From Mycobacterium sp. 4858 (GTDB lineage: Bacteria > Actinomycetota > Actinomycetes > Mycobacteriales > Mycobacteriaceae): a DNA stretch of 64,000 bases. Positions 60,482 to 64,000 of this stretch are shown here, in pieces (position 1 is the first letter of the stretch; every line of letters starts with the position of its first letter). Below the pieces are notes generated by a model. It saw only the letters and a list, made by a program, of their open reading frames with translations, made no database searches and had not been told where the DNA came from. The position numbers were made by a program, and so were the translations under genes. The stretch covers positions 248,001 to 312,000 of the forward strand of contig NZ_LT968776.1 in assembly GCF_900240975.1 (NCBI RefSeq), in the 5' to 3' direction.

Positions 60482-61330
60482 GTGGACGACGTGTTTATCG
60501 GCAGTGAGGCGTTAGGGCGGGGTGCCCTAAGCCGGCACCAGCTGCGAGTGCAATTTCGCGCCATATATCCCGATGTTTATGTGCCGGCCCACGCCACGCC
60601 GTCGCTCACCACCCGTTCGGCCGGAGCATGGTTGTGGTCGGACCGCCGCGGCGTGCTTGCCGGACTTGCCGCCGCGGCCCTACACGGTTCGCAATGGATC
60701 GACGGCGACGAGCCGATCGAGCTGATTTGGCGGAACCCGCATCCGCCGGCTGGCGTGATCACCCGCAATCCGCGAGTCGGACCCGACGAGGTCACATGTA
60801 TCAACGGTCTGCCGGTGACTTCTCTCGCGAGGACGGCGTTCGACTTGGCCAGGCGGCCGCCATGCGGCAAGGCGGTCGCACGACTCGACGCGCTGATGCG
60901 AGCGACGCCGTTCTCGAGCGAGGAGGTAATGCTCCTCGCCAAGCGGCACGCAGGAGCCCGCGGCCTGCGGGCGCTACGCACAGCCCTTCCCCTGGTCGAC
61001 CCAGGCGCAGCATCCCCAAAGGAAACGTGGCTGCGCTTGCTGCTGATCGACGCCGGCCTGCCGACCCCCACGACGCAGATCCCTGTGCAGGAGAACTGGC
61101 GACTGGTTGCCGTCCTCGATATGGGCTGGGAGAGATACAGGGTGGCCGTCGAGTATGACGGCGACCACCATCGCGCCAGCCGTCGGCAGTACGCGCGCGA
61201 CCAGAGCCGGCTGCGCAAGCTTGAGGAACTGGGCTGGGTCGTCATCCGCGTGATCGCCGAGGACAAGCCCGAAGACGTTCTCCGCCGCGTGCGTCAGGCA
61301 CTTGCCCGTCGGGGATGCCGCGACACTTAA
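60482..61330 (+). CDS. AbiEi-like N-domain plus DUF559-type (PD-(D/E)xK) nuclease-like protein
   Basis: A 282-aa protein. The N-terminal half has the winged-helix form of AbiEi-like proteins (GALSRHQLRVQFRAIYPDVY, GVLAGLAAAALHG, GLPVTSLARTAFDLARR). The C-terminal half is DUF559/Vsr-like: AVLDMGWERYRVAVEYDGDH supplies an Asp and the E-x-D of a PD-(D/E)xK site and LGWVVIRVIAEDKPEDVLRR closes the fold. Its last codons and TAA lie inside the right 63-bp repeat, and its start is 31 bp after the left one. The start is GTG. It interrupts the order msrB-methyltransferase known from M. tuberculosis. Defence or mobile nuclease roles are possible. Confidence 0.8.
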   Translation: MDDVFIGSEALGRGALSRHQLRVQFRAIYPDVYVPAHATPSLTTRSAGAWLWSDRRGVLAGLAAAALHGSQWIDGDEPIELIWRNPHPPAGVITRNPRVGPDEVTCINGLPVTSLARTAFDLARRPPCGKAVARLDALMRATPFSSEEVMLLAKRHAGARGLRALRTALPLVDPGAASPKETWLRLLLIDAGLPTPTTQIPVQENWRLVAVLDMGWERYRVAVEYDGDHHRASRRQYARDQSRLRKLEELGWVVIRVIAEDKPEDVLRRVRQALARRGCRDT

Positions 61331-61381
61331 ACCACGCACACGACACGCCGAAAGTCGCCGCCGTGGTTTAACTTTCGCGGA
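61319..61381. repeat. 63-bp repeat, right copy (overlaps nuclease gene stop)
   Basis: A direct copy of 60388-60450 with 7 mismatches. It is internally palindromic: CGCGACACTTAAACCACG at its left is answered by the complement of CGTGGTTTAACTTTCGCG at its right (16 of 18). The TAA stop of the nuclease-like gene is within the left arm. Confidence 0.8.
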
Positions 61382-61412
61382 AGAACGGGAGCCCAAGGCG
61401 AGAGGCGAGTCC

Positions 61413-64000
<2,588 letters not shown>

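Overview
The window looks like chromosomal DNA of a non-tuberculous, probably slow-growing Mycobacterium. It is GC-rich and tightly packed, with many translationally coupled start/stop overlaps, at least five DUF732 small secreted proteins, a PknK-type kinase/MalT hybrid, an LppA-type lipoprotein, an arabinan arabinosyltransferase (AftC), and a right end that follows, gene for gene, the M. tuberculosis order clpC2 (Rv2667) to hemY (Rv2677c) as I recall it. Species assignment is inference; no database was searched.

Layout. 1-2.2 kb: end of an aromatic-ring dioxygenase operon (beta subunit, an unknown 87-aa protein, a dihydrodiol-dehydrogenase-like SDR, a class II aldolase). 2.3-4.1 kb: two-component pair. 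4.1-11 kb: membrane acyltransferase, YiaA/B-like protein, polysaccharide deacetylase, IclR regulator with a permease, SGNH hydrolase, DedA protein, TetR. 11-20.5 kb: STAS protein, GCS2 ligase, an SDR/catalase-like/TauE operon, acyl-CoA ligase with a metallo-beta-lactamase-fold protein, enoyl-CoA hydratase. 20.6-27.4 kb: a cluster of secreted proteins built from a Cys/Trp repeat, next to a large LuxR-type ATPase regulator. 27.6-35.7 kb: PknK, a PknH-sensor-like lipoprotein, a CocE-type hydrolase with an oxidoreductase and its TetR. 36.1-38.8 kb: four tRNA genes, then a more AT-rich toxin-antitoxin pair (excisionase-like antitoxin and PIN toxin) and a tiny secreted protein. 39-53 kb: XRE regulator, SDR, DUF1023 hydrolase with lipoprotein, many small secreted or hypothetical proteins, a cation diffusion facilitator, CtaG-like protein, alanine/glycine symporter. 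53.3-64 kb: the conserved clpC2-hemY block, interrupted between msrB and the methyltransferase gene by one nuclease-like gene flanked by 63-bp repeats.

The most interesting unit is 20.6-27.4 kb. Three secreted proteins and a fourth divergent one share a duplicated ~35-residue module (C-x2-G-[LF]-V-W-R-x-A-x2-G-D-x-V-C-V) joined to different C-terminal domains: CAP/SCP, none, an unknown domain, and an MmpS-like beta domain. Four promoters in this block carry the same element, close to TAGGGAAACnCCnTA, at a nearly fixed distance (about 23-24 bp) upstream of a TAnnnT -10 hexamer. The LuxR/LAL regulator encoded next door is the obvious candidate activator, so this reads as an unrecognised local regulon.

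Other self-contained circuits are visible: clpC2 has two GTCAAC-N5-GTTGAC palindromes lying exactly over its -35 and -10 and an apparently leaderless start; a TetR gene and its target oxidoreductase each have an ATGACAG-N3-CTGTCAT operator; and the repeat-bounded nuclease gene looks like a one-gene mobile cassette whose own stop codon lies inside the repeat.
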